NCBI RefSeq assembly: GCF_000230555.1
Contig: NC_016078.1
Location: forward strand, 124,001-188,000
DNA: 64,000 nucleotides
Source of the DNA: Pelagibacterium halotolerans B2
GTDB taxonomy: Bacteria > Pseudomonadota > Alphaproteobacteria > Rhizobiales > Devosiaceae
Direction of reading: 5' to 3'
Made by a program: the position numbers and the translations under genes. Within the stretch, counting starts at the first letter, position 1. Each line of letters begins with the position of its first letter. Under the pieces are notes generated by a model that did no database searches, was not told where the DNA came from, and saw only the letters and a program-made list of their open reading frames with translations. Of this stretch, positions 7,613 to 15,627 are shown piece by piece.

Positions 7613-7915
7613 TTCTCTAGACAACCCATCTTCGTTCGCCATCCCTGGTCAGGGTGGCGCCGTGCCGGCTCGCCTCCCAGCACGTTGCTTATTGCATCGA
7701 CGATTGGAGAAAAGTTGAAATAGAATTCAGGTTTAACGGCGTTTTGGAAGAATAATTGCAGCTTATACGAGAATATATCTTGCAACCGTAATCTTCACAA
7801 GATTGTCGCCCATATTCCTACTTTGGTTCCGCTGCTCTCTCCATAGGATGTTTGTGTCTGGTCGCTGCTTTGTCCGGTTGCGGCCAGTTCTGCAAACAAG
7901 GGGAGTAAATGTAAG
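7613..7915 (+). other. 303-bp non-coding leader of duplicated unit B
   Basis: No gene is visible. The stretch is A/T-rich from about 7690 to 7800, which suits a promoter, and holds TTATACGAGAATATAT (7763-7778) resembling a stretch in front of unit A. AAGGGGAGT precedes the ATG at 7916, as in unit A. There is no good terminator for the AraC gene. Confidence 0.4.
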
Positions 7916-8797
7916 ATGAGCAATATTTCCGGTTCACGAGGGGTGACTGGGCTCAAGACAGCGGCGCTGGCAACATTGTTGGCCGTCACCATCCCTATGA
8001 GTGGCGCGCTCGCGCAATCCGAAGAAATGTCCACGGACATTCCAGAGGCCTGGGCCGAGTTTCTGCCCCAATATGTCATTGGCGAATGGGACGTCGAAAC
8101 AAACGAGGGCTGCTTCAGCGCGTACTTCAACTGCTATGAGAGCCAGGAGGCCTACAACGCCGGCATCGAGCCCAAGACGCCGTTCCCGCTGACTGAGGAA
8201 GCGCGTGCCTTCCACGACGAGGTGGTGGCCAATCTTGGCGAGGGCCGTTCGACCTACGATCCGAACGCGCTTTGTTATCCGCAGGGTATGCCGGACGACG
8301 CGCGTGACAATTTCACGCTTCTGCCCGATCCGCGGGGAGACCGCTGGTATCTTCTCAACAGTCCCGAGCAAGTCCGCACCGTCTGGCTCGATGGTCGCGA
8401 GATGCCCGAGCGCGAGACATATGACTATACCTTCTGGGGTGACTCGGTGGGGCACTTTGAAGGCGATACCCTGGTGATTGAGACCCGCAACATCACGGGC
8501 CCCAACTCTGCGATTTCGCCCAACACGCCCAAATCGGACAATTTCTGGGTGATTGAGCGCTGGACCCCCGTCTCGGCCGACGAGATGACCGTGGAGATTA
8601 CCTTCATGGACGAAGAGCGCTTCACCGAACCCTATACGGAATCTTTCACGGCATCGCGTGATCCCGAAGGCGATATCGGCCGTCCGAGCGATCCGTGCAT
8701 CACCGGCGTCGGCCAGCGCTACATCCCGGATCCGGAAACCGGCGAGCAACTTCTGACCGGCCCGGGCGGCATGGCACTCGAATTCGCCGAAGAATGA
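7916..8797 (+). CDS. Exported protein of an uncharacterised DUF6152-linked family (copy B)
   Basis: This 293-residue paralogue of the gene at 5043 keeps the same layout: signal peptide ending ALAQ, TPFPLTEEARAFHDEV, DPNALCYPQGMP, TVWLDGREMP, GDSVGHFEGDTLVIETRN and ERFTEPYTESF. The first 255 residues differ at many positions from copy A, and the last 38 are identical. Cysteines in EGCFSAYFNCYE match those of copy A. It is followed by an identical DUF6152 gene. The divergence of the front part argues that the duplication is old and the tail was recently homogenised. Confidence 0.65.
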   Translation: MSNISGSRGVTGLKTAALATLLAVTIPMSGALAQSEEMSTDIPEAWAEFLPQYVIGEWDVETNEGCFSAYFNCYESQEAYNAGIEPKTPFPLTEEARAFHDEVVANLGEGRSTYDPNALCYPQGMPDDARDNFTLLPDPRGDRWYLLNSPEQVRTVWLDGREMPERETYDYTFWGDSVGHFEGDTLVIETRNITGPNSAISPNTPKSDNFWVIERWTPVSADEMTVEITFMDEERFTEPYTESFTASRDPEGDIGRPSDPCITGVGQRYIPDPETGEQLLTGPGGMALEFAEE

Positions 8798-8855
8798 GCA
8801 TCAGCGCGGCGCCGGCCAGGCGCCGCACACTTTGAGTTGCGAGAAAGGATTTGAA

Positions 8856-9260
8856 ATGAACACAACCAAACTGACCCGGGCACTCGCCTCGCTGACTGTC
8901 GGAGGCCTGGTCTTCGCCGGCGCAACCGCGGCCTTTGCCCACCACTCGAACGCCATGTTCGATTACACCCATGGCAATGAGCGCACCATAACGGGAACGG
9001 TCAACCAGTTCCTGTGGACCAACCCGCATTCCTATCTCGACCTGGCGGTGACCGCCTCGTCGGGCAATGTGCAGAACTGGGTTGTCGAGTTTCAGGGCAT
9101 AAGCCTGAACTCCGAGCGCGGGCTGACCATCGACAGCTTCAAGGAAGGCGACGAGGTCACCGTGGTCATCCATCCGCTCAAGGACGGCCGCACGGGCGGT
9201 GATTTCCTTTCGGCCACGCTTGCCGACGGCACCGAGATCCTTCCTCCCGAAGACGATTGA
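8856..9260 (+). CDS. Exported DUF6152-family protein (copy 3, identical to copy 2)
   Basis: The product has 134 residues, identical to that of the gene at 5980. Signal peptide, HHSNAMFD mature start, TNPHSYLDL and HPLKDGRTGG are all conserved. GAAAGGA precedes the ATG at 8856. It follows copy B of the exported partner by 58 bp. Two identical products from separate promoters suggest dosage or separately regulated expression. Confidence 0.75.
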   Translation: MNTTKLTRALASLTVGGLVFAGATAAFAHHSNAMFDYTHGNERTITGTVNQFLWTNPHSYLDLAVTASSGNVQNWVVEFQGISLNSERGLTIDSFKEGDEVTVVIHPLKDGRTGGDFLSATLADGTEILPPEDD

Positions 9261-9285
9261 TCGCACCCGCACGCGCCAATCCCCC

Positions 9286-9319
9286 GGCCGGGTCCGCACA
9301 GCCAGACCCGGCCGTTTCT
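9286..9319 (+). terminator. Terminator after the second duplicated unit
   Basis: The same 9-bp GGCCGGGTC/GACCCGGCC stem as at 6410, followed by GTTTCT. It overlaps the end of the convergent AraC-type gene. Confidence 0.65.
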
Positions 9320-10106
9320 AATCGCTTTCTATGAAACGACGTGGTGGCATGCCGGTTAGTCGCTTGAACATGGCGATGAAAGCTGACGATGTCGCATAGC
9401 CAAGATCGAGCGCCACCGTTTCGACGCTCTCGCCGGATCGCAATCTGGGCAGCGCCGCAATGACGCGCAGGCGTTGCCGCCATTCCGAGAGCGACATTCC
9501 CAGTTCACTTTGGCAGCGGCGCATCAATGTGCGTTCGCCCATCGCAAAGGCCGCGGCGAGTTCGGACACGGTTCTGTTGTCGGCCGGATTTTCGCGGAGT
9601 GCGAGAAGGACCTGTTTCAGATCTGCGTCCTGCGTATCGGGAATGTAGCTGCCTGTCGTCGGGCACGTGGCAACAAGATCGACCAAGACACGCAAGAGCC
9701 GCGCTCCCGCCGGCCCGCTCAGTTGGGCTTCGTCAAGTTGCGCCAGATGATCGATCATTGCCCGCAACAGGGCAGAGATCATCAACGCACAAGGCGTTGC
9801 GGGCAGGCCGGCGCAAAGTTCCCGCGCAATATAGACCGAGCAATGCACCGTTTCGCGGTAATTGAAGCCGATATGGGCGGTTTCAGGCGGAATCCATAGT
9901 CCCAGATGGGGTGGCGTCAGAAAATTGAGTGGCCCGATCGATACCTCCGTAATCCCGCTCAGTGAATAGACGAACTCGCCCCAGGGGTGCTTCATCGGGG
10001 GATAGGTGGCGTTGGCGGGCATGTGCTCGACCCTGAAGAACACCGGACGCGGAAGATGGTCGGTAAAGGGCGGGTGTCGCAAATGCCGGTGTTGATGAGC
10101 ACTCAT
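9318..10106 (-). CDS. AraC-family regulator with N-terminal cupin domain (NimR-like layout)
   Basis: The 262-residue protein has a cupin-type N-terminal half: HPWGEFVYSLSG, GLWIPPETAHIGFNYRE. A C-terminal AraC helix-turn-helix pair follows: TVSELAAAFAMGERTLMRRCQ and SVETVALDLGYATSSAFIAMF, ending TGMPPRRF. Regulators with this layout usually control a divergent exporter gene. Here an EamA transporter starts 93 bp away on the other strand, so the pair probably forms a drug or metabolite efflux module. The last codon overlaps the right end of the 639-bp repeat. Confidence 0.85.
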   Translation of the reverse strand: MSAHQHRHLRHPPFTDHLPRPVFFRVEHMPANATYPPMKHPWGEFVYSLSGITEVSIGPLNFLTPPHLGLWIPPETAHIGFNYRETVHCSVYIARELCAGLPATPCALMISALLRAMIDHLAQLDEAQLSGPAGARLLRVLVDLVATCPTTGSYIPDTQDADLKQVLLALRENPADNRTVSELAAAFAMGERTLMRRCQSELGMSLSEWRQRLRVIAALPRLRSGESVETVALDLGYATSSAFIAMFKRLTGMPPRRFIESD

Positions 10107-10199
10107 GTCTGTCCTCCGCTATCGATTGGCAGGTTCGCGCTATATGTTGCGATATGAACACGATAGAGCCTTGCTGACAATTAACGGTGAGGTGGGCCT

Positions 10200-11159
10200 A
10201 TGCGGCGGCAAATCGACGGAACAGCCATTATCGCTATGGTGTCGCTTTGCCTGGTTTGGGGAATGCAACAGGTCTCCATCAAGGCGGTCGCAGACAACAT
10301 CGCACCGGTCTTTCAGATCGGCCTGCGCTCCGGCATTGCCGCAGTGCTCGTACTGCTTGTCAGCAAGCTGTTCCTTCGCGAACGCTGGATCCAAGGCGTT
10401 GCGCTGGGACCCGGGCTTTTGGTCGGAACCTTGTTTGCCTTGGAATATCTGCTCGTCGCCGAGGGTCTGAGATGGACTACGGCCTCCCATATTGCTGTTT
10501 TTCTCTACACGGCCCCGATTTTCGCCGCCATCGGCCTGCATCTGGTCGTGCCGGAAGAAAAACTCAATTCCGTTCAGTGGGCCGGCATCGGATTGGCCTT
10601 CGCCGGCGTCGCCGTGATCTTTGTTGGTCCCGAACTCCTCCGTGGCCGTTCGTCCATTGGGCCTGCAATGCTGCTGGGAGATAGCCTGGGACTTCTGGCA
10701 GGTGCGGCATGGGGCTTTACCACAGTCGCTTTGCGGGCAACCCGACTGGGAGCGGCGCCACCGACCCAAACTCTGTTTTATCAACTGCTGGCGGCTTTTG
10801 GAGGGCTCATGCTCTATGCGCTGATTACGGGCCAGGTGGGCATTGATCCAACGCCATTGGTGGTCATGAGCATGGGTTTTCAAACGCTCGTGGTTTCGGT
10901 TGCCAGTTTCCTTGTCTGGTTCTGGATGTTGCGGCGCTACATGGTATCCCGACTGGGCGTCCTCACTTTCATGTCGCCGCTGTTTGGTGTCGTGTTGGGC
11001 GCGTTACTGCTGGGGGAAAGTCTCGAACCCTCATTTGTTGCCGGCGCTGCGCTGGTTTTGTCCGGCATGGTGCTGGTCAATGGCAGTGAGTGGCTGGCGA
11101 CTCGGCGCACAATGCCGGACACTCGAAAAGGACCGTCTGTCCAGGCGCCGCGGGGCTGA
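10200..11159 (+). CDS. EamA-family (DMT superfamily) transporter, probable exporter
   Basis: The 319-residue protein has ten predicted membrane helices in two EamA repeats. The first runs from residue 8 with VSLCLVWGMQQVSIKAV and contains SHIAVFLYTAPIFAAIG. The second begins LLGDSLGLLAGAAWGFTTVALRA and ends FGVVLGALLLGESLEP and AALVLSGMVLV. DMT proteins of this kind export amino acids, nucleosides or toxic metabolites; the substrate cannot be told. It is divergent from the cupin-AraC regulator, its likely controller. Confidence 0.8.
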   Translation: MRRQIDGTAIIAMVSLCLVWGMQQVSIKAVADNIAPVFQIGLRSGIAAVLVLLVSKLFLRERWIQGVALGPGLLVGTLFALEYLLVAEGLRWTTASHIAVFLYTAPIFAAIGLHLVVPEEKLNSVQWAGIGLAFAGVAVIFVGPELLRGRSSIGPAMLLGDSLGLLAGAAWGFTTVALRATRLGAAPPTQTLFYQLLAAFGGLMLYALITGQVGIDPTPLVVMSMGFQTLVVSVASFLVWFWMLRRYMVSRLGVLTFMSPLFGVVLGALLLGESLEPSFVAGAALVLSGMVLVNGSEWLATRRTMPDTRKGPSVQAPRG

Positions 11160-11175
11160 GACCTGCCGCAGGTCT
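11159..11175 (+). terminator. Short perfect hairpin after the EamA gene
   Basis: AGACCTG and CAGGTCT pair over a 3-nt loop directly at the EamA stop codon. There is no T-tract, so termination is uncertain. Confidence 0.35.
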
Positions 11176-11238
11176 TCATGCTGGAAACGCGGCAAGGGCG
11201 TGCAGCTCTCGCTTTGGTTGCATCGAACATCAACGAAT

Positions 11239-11700
11239 CTAGATCGGCAGGATGCCGTCGTCCTTGACCTCTTCGATTACCGGATAGGTGTGGCTTTCCT
11301 TGACGCCGGGAAGTGAAAGCAGGACATCGCTGAGAAATACGCGATAGCGTGCCATGTCGTGGAGGCGGGCCTTGACCAGATAATCGAAGCCGCCTGCCAC
11401 CATGTGGCACTCAAGGACCTCGGGCTGCTTGCGGACCGCGTTGGCGAATTTCTGAAAGTTGTCCGGTGTCGTCTTGTCGAGCGAAACCTCGATGAAAACG
11501 AGCAGCCCCAGACCCATCTGCTCAGGATCCAGAACGGCCTTGAACCCCTTTATATATCCCTGTTTCTGCAGCCTTCGCATCCGGTCGCTCATTGAGGTGG
11601 GCGCCAACCCGACCCGCTGTGCGAGCTCGGCGTTGGTGATGCGGCCGTCGTACTGAAGCTCCATCAGGATGCGGCGGTCAATTCGGTCGATAGTGGTCAT
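11239..11700 (-). CDS. Lrp/AsnC-family transcriptional regulator
   Basis: The 153-residue protein has the N-terminal AsnC-type helix-turn-helix (IDRRILMELQYDGRITNAELAQRVGL, PTSMSDRMRRLQKQGYIKGF) and a C-terminal RAM/effector domain (VLECHMVAGGFDYLVKARLHDM, LPGVKESHTYPVIEEVKDD). The length is normal for Lrp. Such regulators respond to amino acids. It sits downstream of the tctBA genes on the same strand but 26 bp beyond them, and no target site can be named. Confidence 0.85.
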   Translation of the reverse strand: MTTIDRIDRRILMELQYDGRITNAELAQRVGLAPTSMSDRMRRLQKQGYIKGFKAVLDPEQMGLGLLVFIEVSLDKTTPDNFQKFANAVRKQPEVLECHMVAGGFDYLVKARLHDMARYRVFLSDVLLSLPGVKESHTYPVIEEVKDDGILPI

Positions 11701-11726
11701 TTCCGTGTTCCCAGGGGAGAAGCCGT

Positions 11727-13226
11727 TTAAAAATTTTGCGAAAGGCGGCGCTGCCTAAATGCGCTCCAGCCCGTCCATGCCAACAATAGGCCGGCGGCCA
11801 ACAGCACGGTGGCGCTGATCGGTTCGTGGATGAAGACGGACAGCTCGCCACGGGAGAGCAACATGGCGCGGCGCAGATGTTCCTCCATCAGCGGGCCGAG
11901 AATAAAGCCCATCAGGAGCGGAGCGGCCGAAATGCGCGTCAGCCTCATTCCGTATCCAGCAATGCCGATGGCGAGCACCAACCCCACGTCGAACGCCGAT
12001 AGTTTGACGCTGTAGACGCCCACACAGACCAGGCCGACGATGCAGGGAAAAAGCAGCCGGTAGGGGATTGAAAGCAGGCGAACCCAGATTCCCACCATTG
12101 GGATATTGAGAACCAGCAACATCAGATTGCCGATCCAGAAGCTTGCGACCATCACCCAGAACAGATCAGCGTGTTCGGTCATGAGTTTGGGTCCAGGCGG
12201 TATGCCGTGGATCATGAGCGCTCCAAGGATCAACGCCATCGTGGCGCTGCCGGGAATTCCAAGCGTCAGCGTGGGGATGAAAGCTGTCTGGGCGGCCGCG
12301 TTGTTGGCCGACTCCGGGCCGACAACGCCCTCGATGGTGCCTGTTCCGAACCGTTCCGGATGCCTGCTGATCTGCTTCTCGGTCATATAGGCCATGAAGG
12401 CCGCAATGGTGGGCCCTGTGCCCGGCAGCGCGCCGAGAGCTGAGCCGAGCAATGAGCCGCGGGCGGTTGGCATGGCGCCATCGCGCACGTCCTGGCGTGT
12501 GGGTATCATGTCACGCAGCCGCACCTTTTGCCTGACGTCGGCGTGGTTGTTCGACGCTGCAGAACTCATCACTTCGGCAATTCCGAAAAGCCCCATTGCC
12601 AGAATGACGAGGCTGATGCCGTCATAGAGATTGAGTTCGCCAAAAGTGAACCTCTGGATGCCCGTGTTGACATCGGTGCCCACCGTCCCGAGCAGGATGC
12701 CGAGAATGACCGCGCCGACCTTCTTGATTGCCGAACCGTCGCCGATCGTGGTCGAAGCGATGAGGCCGAAGGCCATCACCGCGAAATAGTCCGCGGGGCC
12801 GAACCGAAGAGAGAACGCGGCGAGCAGAGGCGAAAAGAGCGTCAGCAGCACGATCCCGATCGAGCCTCCGACGAATGACGCTATGGCTGTCGCGCTTAAG
12901 GCGACGCCGGCCCGGCCATTTTTCGTCATCTGGTTGCCGTCGATGCAGGTGACTGCCGTCGACGCGCTGCCGGGCATATTGATGAGGATGGAGGCGATCG
13001 AGCCGCCGTACTCACCTCCATAGTATATGCCCGCCAGCATGATGAGCGCAGCGGCGGGGTCGAGATAGAAGGTCAGGGGCAAAAGCACCGTGATCCCGAC
13101 CATCGAGCCGATACCCGGCAATACCCCCACGAAGGTTCCAAATGCGACCCCGATGAAACAATAAAACAGGTTGACCGGTGTAACCGCTCCTGCAAAGCCG
13201 CCGGCAAGGTTTCCCAGAAGCTCCAT
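11727..13226 (-). CDS. tctA: Tripartite tricarboxylate transporter large membrane subunit (TctA family)
   Basis: The 499-residue protein has about ten to twelve membrane helices, the normal TctA size. It shows the GVLPGIGSMVGITVLLPLTF motif near the N-terminus and its repeat SALGALPGTGPTIAAFMAY in the second half, plus the YGGEYGGSIASILINMPG stretch typical of the family. It forms the channel of a proton- or sodium-driven importer of carboxylates. It starts 3 nt after the TctB stop. The binding protein gene is divergent at 13873. The substrate is unknown; the adjacent CoA ligase suggests a carboxylic acid. Confidence 0.92.
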   Translation of the reverse strand: MELLGNLAGGFAGAVTPVNLFYCFIGVAFGTFVGVLPGIGSMVGITVLLPLTFYLDPAAALIMLAGIYYGGEYGGSIASILINMPGSASTAVTCIDGNQMTKNGRAGVALSATAIASFVGGSIGIVLLTLFSPLLAAFSLRFGPADYFAVMAFGLIASTTIGDGSAIKKVGAVILGILLGTVGTDVNTGIQRFTFGELNLYDGISLVILAMGLFGIAEVMSSAASNNHADVRQKVRLRDMIPTRQDVRDGAMPTARGSLLGSALGALPGTGPTIAAFMAYMTEKQISRHPERFGTGTIEGVVGPESANNAAAQTAFIPTLTLGIPGSATMALILGALMIHGIPPGPKLMTEHADLFWVMVASFWIGNLMLLVLNIPMVGIWVRLLSIPYRLLFPCIVGLVCVGVYSVKLSAFDVGLVLAIGIAGYGMRLTRISAAPLLMGFILGPLMEEHLRRAMLLSRGELSVFIHEPISATVLLAAGLLLAWTGWSAFRQRRLSQNF

Positions 13227-13229
13227 GTG

Positions 13230-13697
13230 TCAGGTTCCTCCAATCGGGGAAATCGGCAGATCCAGAAGCACGATAAAGATCAGCCAGGTGAATGCGGCCA
13301 TGGAGAGAGCCAGCCCGCACGCCTCCCAGGGTTTGGTACGCTTATCGGCAAGAGCGGCGAGCGCGACGGCGAAAAAGGTTGCCGGGAGCAGGCCGGCAAT
13401 GTCGATTGACGCTGCGAAAGCGACAAAGGCAGCGGAGATGAACAGCAGCGGCCGATACATTACCGCTGGCGTCTCCTTTGCCGGCGCAACCAGTGCGACG
13501 GCCACAATGATGCCACCAAGCACGAGCCCGATCATCGCTGCGGAAAAGGGGAAGAAACCTGGCCCCATGCGCGATATCGTGCCGATGCCGTAAATCCAGC
13601 CTCCCACTGCAAAGGCCGAGCAAGCGACAATTATCGCTGCGCCCGCGGCAATGTCGGTCGGATCGGCCCTGAAATCCAAGCGAAATTGGGTCATCAT
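13230..13697 (-). CDS. tctB: Tripartite tricarboxylate transporter small membrane subunit (TctB family)
   Basis: The 155-residue protein has four membrane helices and the TctB layout (GAAIIVACSAFAVGGWIYG, GPGFFPFSAAMIGLVLG). No Shine-Dalgarno sequence is visible before the ATG pair at 13697/13694; instead an ATATTG-N6-AATA site lies 12 nt upstream. The gene is the first of the tctBA unit, divergent from tctC. Confidence 0.85.
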   Translation of the reverse strand: MMTQFRLDFRADPTDIAAGAAIIVACSAFAVGGWIYGIGTISRMGPGFFPFSAAMIGLVLGGIIVAVALVAPAKETPAVMYRPLLFISAAFVAFAASIDIAGLLPATFFAVALAALADKRTKPWEACGLALSMAAFTWLIFIVLLDLPISPIGGT

Positions 13698-13709
13698 AAA
13701 AACGATATG

Positions 13710-13728
13710 AGTTATTGGATAACAATAT
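13710..13728 (-). promoter_or_regulatory. Proposed IclR-type site 1 before tctB
   Basis: On the minus strand ATATTGTTATCCAATAACT ends 12 nt before the tctB start. It shares ATATTG-N6-AATA with the sites at 13842-13860 and 16481-16499. The nearby IclR-family regulator (15628-16440) is the likely binder (inference). It is the weakest of the three. Confidence 0.45.
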
Positions 13729-13841
13729 CGATTGTAACAATTCGGACATCTGCGTCAAGACGTGCGAGGCAATTTTCTCGGCTCCGCTATCGACGTTGAC
13801 GCCGACGCAAAATTCAGCTTAGCATAACAATGCAATGTTAA

Positions 13842-13860
13842 ATATTGTATTGTAATACAA
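13842..13860 (+). promoter_or_regulatory. Proposed IclR-type site 2 before tctC
   Basis: ATATTGTATTGTAATACAA contains the perfect inverted repeat TTGTATT-GT-AATACAA (13845-13860) and ends 12 nt before the tctC ATG. The same spacing occurs at the other two sites. Confidence 0.6.
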
Positions 13861-13872
13861 AGGGAGATCGCA

Positions 13873-14838
13873 ATGTATAAGCCAATTCTGGCTCTGGGCC
13901 TCGCGAGTCTGCTGGTCACCCCGGCTCTGGCGCAAGGCTATCCTGAAAAGCCCGTACGGGTCATAGTTCCCTATAATGCAGGTGGGGCAGTCGATTATCT
14001 CGGTCGGGTACTCGCCCAGCAGCTTTCAGAGGAACTCGGTCAGCAGTTCGTCGTGGAAAATCGGGCCGGCGCGTCGGGCAACATCGGCGCACAGGCCGTC
14101 GCCAGCTCTGAAGCGGATGGGTACACGCTATTGATGACCTCGGTCACCAGCAGTGCAATCACTTCGGCCCTGCAACCCGATACGGCCGGGTACAATCTGG
14201 ACGAGGATCTCGAAGGCGTCGGCATGGTCGGTCTCGTGCCGTTCCTGCTTGTTTCCTCGGCGCAAACTCCCGCTGCCAATTTCGATGAGTTCCTGGCTTA
14301 TGCTCTCGAGCAGGGCGACGCTTTGGCCTATGGGTCGAGCGGCGTTGGATCGGCCGAACATTTGGGCGCCGAGCTTCTCGCCGGCATCGCCGGCTTTGAA
14401 GCGTTGCACGTCCCTTATACAGGAGCGGCGCCCGCAATGACCGACGTTGTTGCCGACCGGCTGCCAATGATGGTGGCGACCGTGCCCACGGCATTGCCCC
14501 ATATAGATGCGGGGGCTGTCACCCCGCTGGTGGTCGCCCTTGACAGCCGCATCGACAGCCTTCCCGACGTGCCCAGCGCGCCAGAGGCGGGTATCGAAGG
14601 CTTCGACGTGGTCTCGCTTTACGGTCTGCTTGCCCCCGTCGGACTTTCAGAAGATGTCAAAGCAGCGCTTTCAGAGGCGCTTTCGGCTGTTGTCGAGGAC
14701 TCCGAATTCACGACTGCACTTGAAGAGCGCGGTATTCTTCCTGTCGAGGGCGGCGTCGAATCTGCTCAGGATATGTTTCTGGCCGATGTCGAGAAGTGGT
14801 ACACTCGCGTCAAAAATACGGACCTGACCGCGGAGTGA
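13873..14838 (+). CDS. tctC: Tripartite tricarboxylate transporter substrate-binding protein (TctC/Bug family)
   Basis: The 321-residue periplasmic protein has a signal peptide ending ALAQ, then YPEKPVRVIVPYNAGGAVDYLGRVLAQQL, FVVENRAGASGNIGA and YGSSGVGSAEHLGAELL, the classic Bug motifs. Bug proteins deliver carboxylates or related compounds to TctAB. GGGAG precedes the ATG by 7 nt. The downstream enoyl-CoA hydratase-family gene begins within a few bases of its stop, so uptake and catabolism are co-transcribed. Confidence 0.92.
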   Translation: MYKPILALGLASLLVTPALAQGYPEKPVRVIVPYNAGGAVDYLGRVLAQQLSEELGQQFVVENRAGASGNIGAQAVASSEADGYTLLMTSVTSSAITSALQPDTAGYNLDEDLEGVGMVGLVPFLLVSSAQTPAANFDEFLAYALEQGDALAYGSSGVGSAEHLGAELLAGIAGFEALHVPYTGAAPAMTDVVADRLPMMVATVPTALPHIDAGAVTPLVVALDSRIDSLPDVPSAPEAGIEGFDVVSLYGLLAPVGLSEDVKAALSEALSAVVEDSEFTTALEERGILPVEGGVESAQDMFLADVEKWYTRVKNTDLTAE

Positions 14839-14840
14839 AA

Positions 14841-15617
14841 TTGGATACGGCGACCGGAATTTCAGTTCGCAGGCACGCCGCCATCGCTCACGTCACCATC
14901 GACCGGCCCGAGCGGCGCAATGCATTGCACGGGCCGGCGTGGCAGGCGTTGGGGGATTGCGTTGAAATGCTTTCTGCCGACACGGAAATGCGCTGCATGG
15001 TCATTGGTGGCGCACACGGCCATTTCTGTGCCGGCGACGATCTCAAGGAGTCCGAACTTAAGCTCGGTGGTGCGCGTGCGCGTGCCTATGCCGATCTGAT
15101 TGCACGCGTTTATGCCAGATTGGACGAGGCGCCCTTCCCGGTCATCGCTGCCATCAATGGGGCCTGTATGGGCGCCGGCATGTCCATAGCACTGCATTGC
15201 GATTTCCGGATCGCGGCGCCCGATGCCAAATTCGCGGTGCCCGTGGCCAGGATCGGCGACTATTATCCCCTCGAACTCTGCGCCCGTTTGGTTCGGCTCT
15301 TGGGAGCCAGGGAGGCTTCAGCTATCCTGATGCTGGGCGATCCGATGGATGGGGAGACTGCCGATCGCGCGGGCTTTGCCAGGCTTGCCGATGACCCGCT
15401 GGCCGGAGCGCTCGATATGGCCGACGCCATCTCCAGCCGTGCGCCACTTGTCGTCCATGCCATGAAGCGCGCCGTCAACGCGGTTCTCGATGGTCGGCTG
15501 GAACAGCAGCGCCCCGAAATCGACGCAATGATCGAGGCGATCAAATCCTCAATGGATCGCAATGAGGGTCGCCAGGCCTTTCTCGATAAACGGCCCCCGG
15601 TGTTCCGCGGCCAATAG
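14841..15617 (+). CDS. Enoyl-CoA hydratase/isomerase-family protein (first of two)
   Basis: Crotonase-fold protein of about 259 residues. It has ITIDRP-like VTIDRPERRNALHGPAWQAL, GGAHGHFCAGDDLKE (first oxyanion region), AAINGACMGAGMSIALHCDFRIA (second) and VARIGDYYP. In place of the usual catalytic glutamates the last motif has G-D-Y-Y, so the reaction (hydration, isomerisation or hydrolysis) is open. Start choice: TTG at 14841 has GGAG 5 nt upstream; GTG at 14835 overlaps the tctC stop by 4 nt and is the alternative. It is probably co-transcribed with tctC and acts on the CoA thioester made by the ligase at 17315. Confidence 0.8.
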   Translation: MDTATGISVRRHAAIAHVTIDRPERRNALHGPAWQALGDCVEMLSADTEMRCMVIGGAHGHFCAGDDLKESELKLGGARARAYADLIARVYARLDEAPFPVIAAINGACMGAGMSIALHCDFRIAAPDAKFAVPVARIGDYYPLELCARLVRLLGAREASAILMLGDPMDGETADRAGFARLADDPLAGALDMADAISSRAPLVVHAMKRAVNAVLDGRLEQQRPEIDAMIEAIKSSMDRNEGRQAFLDKRPPVFRGQ

Positions 15618-15627
15618 GCCGTCATTG

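Larger units (their letters stand above)
8681..9319 (+). repeat. Direct repeat, right copy (639 bp)
   Basis: Second copy of 5805-6443, with six differences by eye. Its right end runs into the stop codon of the convergent AraC-type gene (9318-9320). The repeat pair could recombine and delete the 2876 bp between, including the AraC gene at 6680. Confidence 0.9.

Noticed and set aside
5805..9319. Composite transposon or insertion sequence bounded by the 639-bp direct repeats
   Set aside because: There is no transposase gene and no terminal inverted repeats; the repeats consist of ordinary genes and a terminator.
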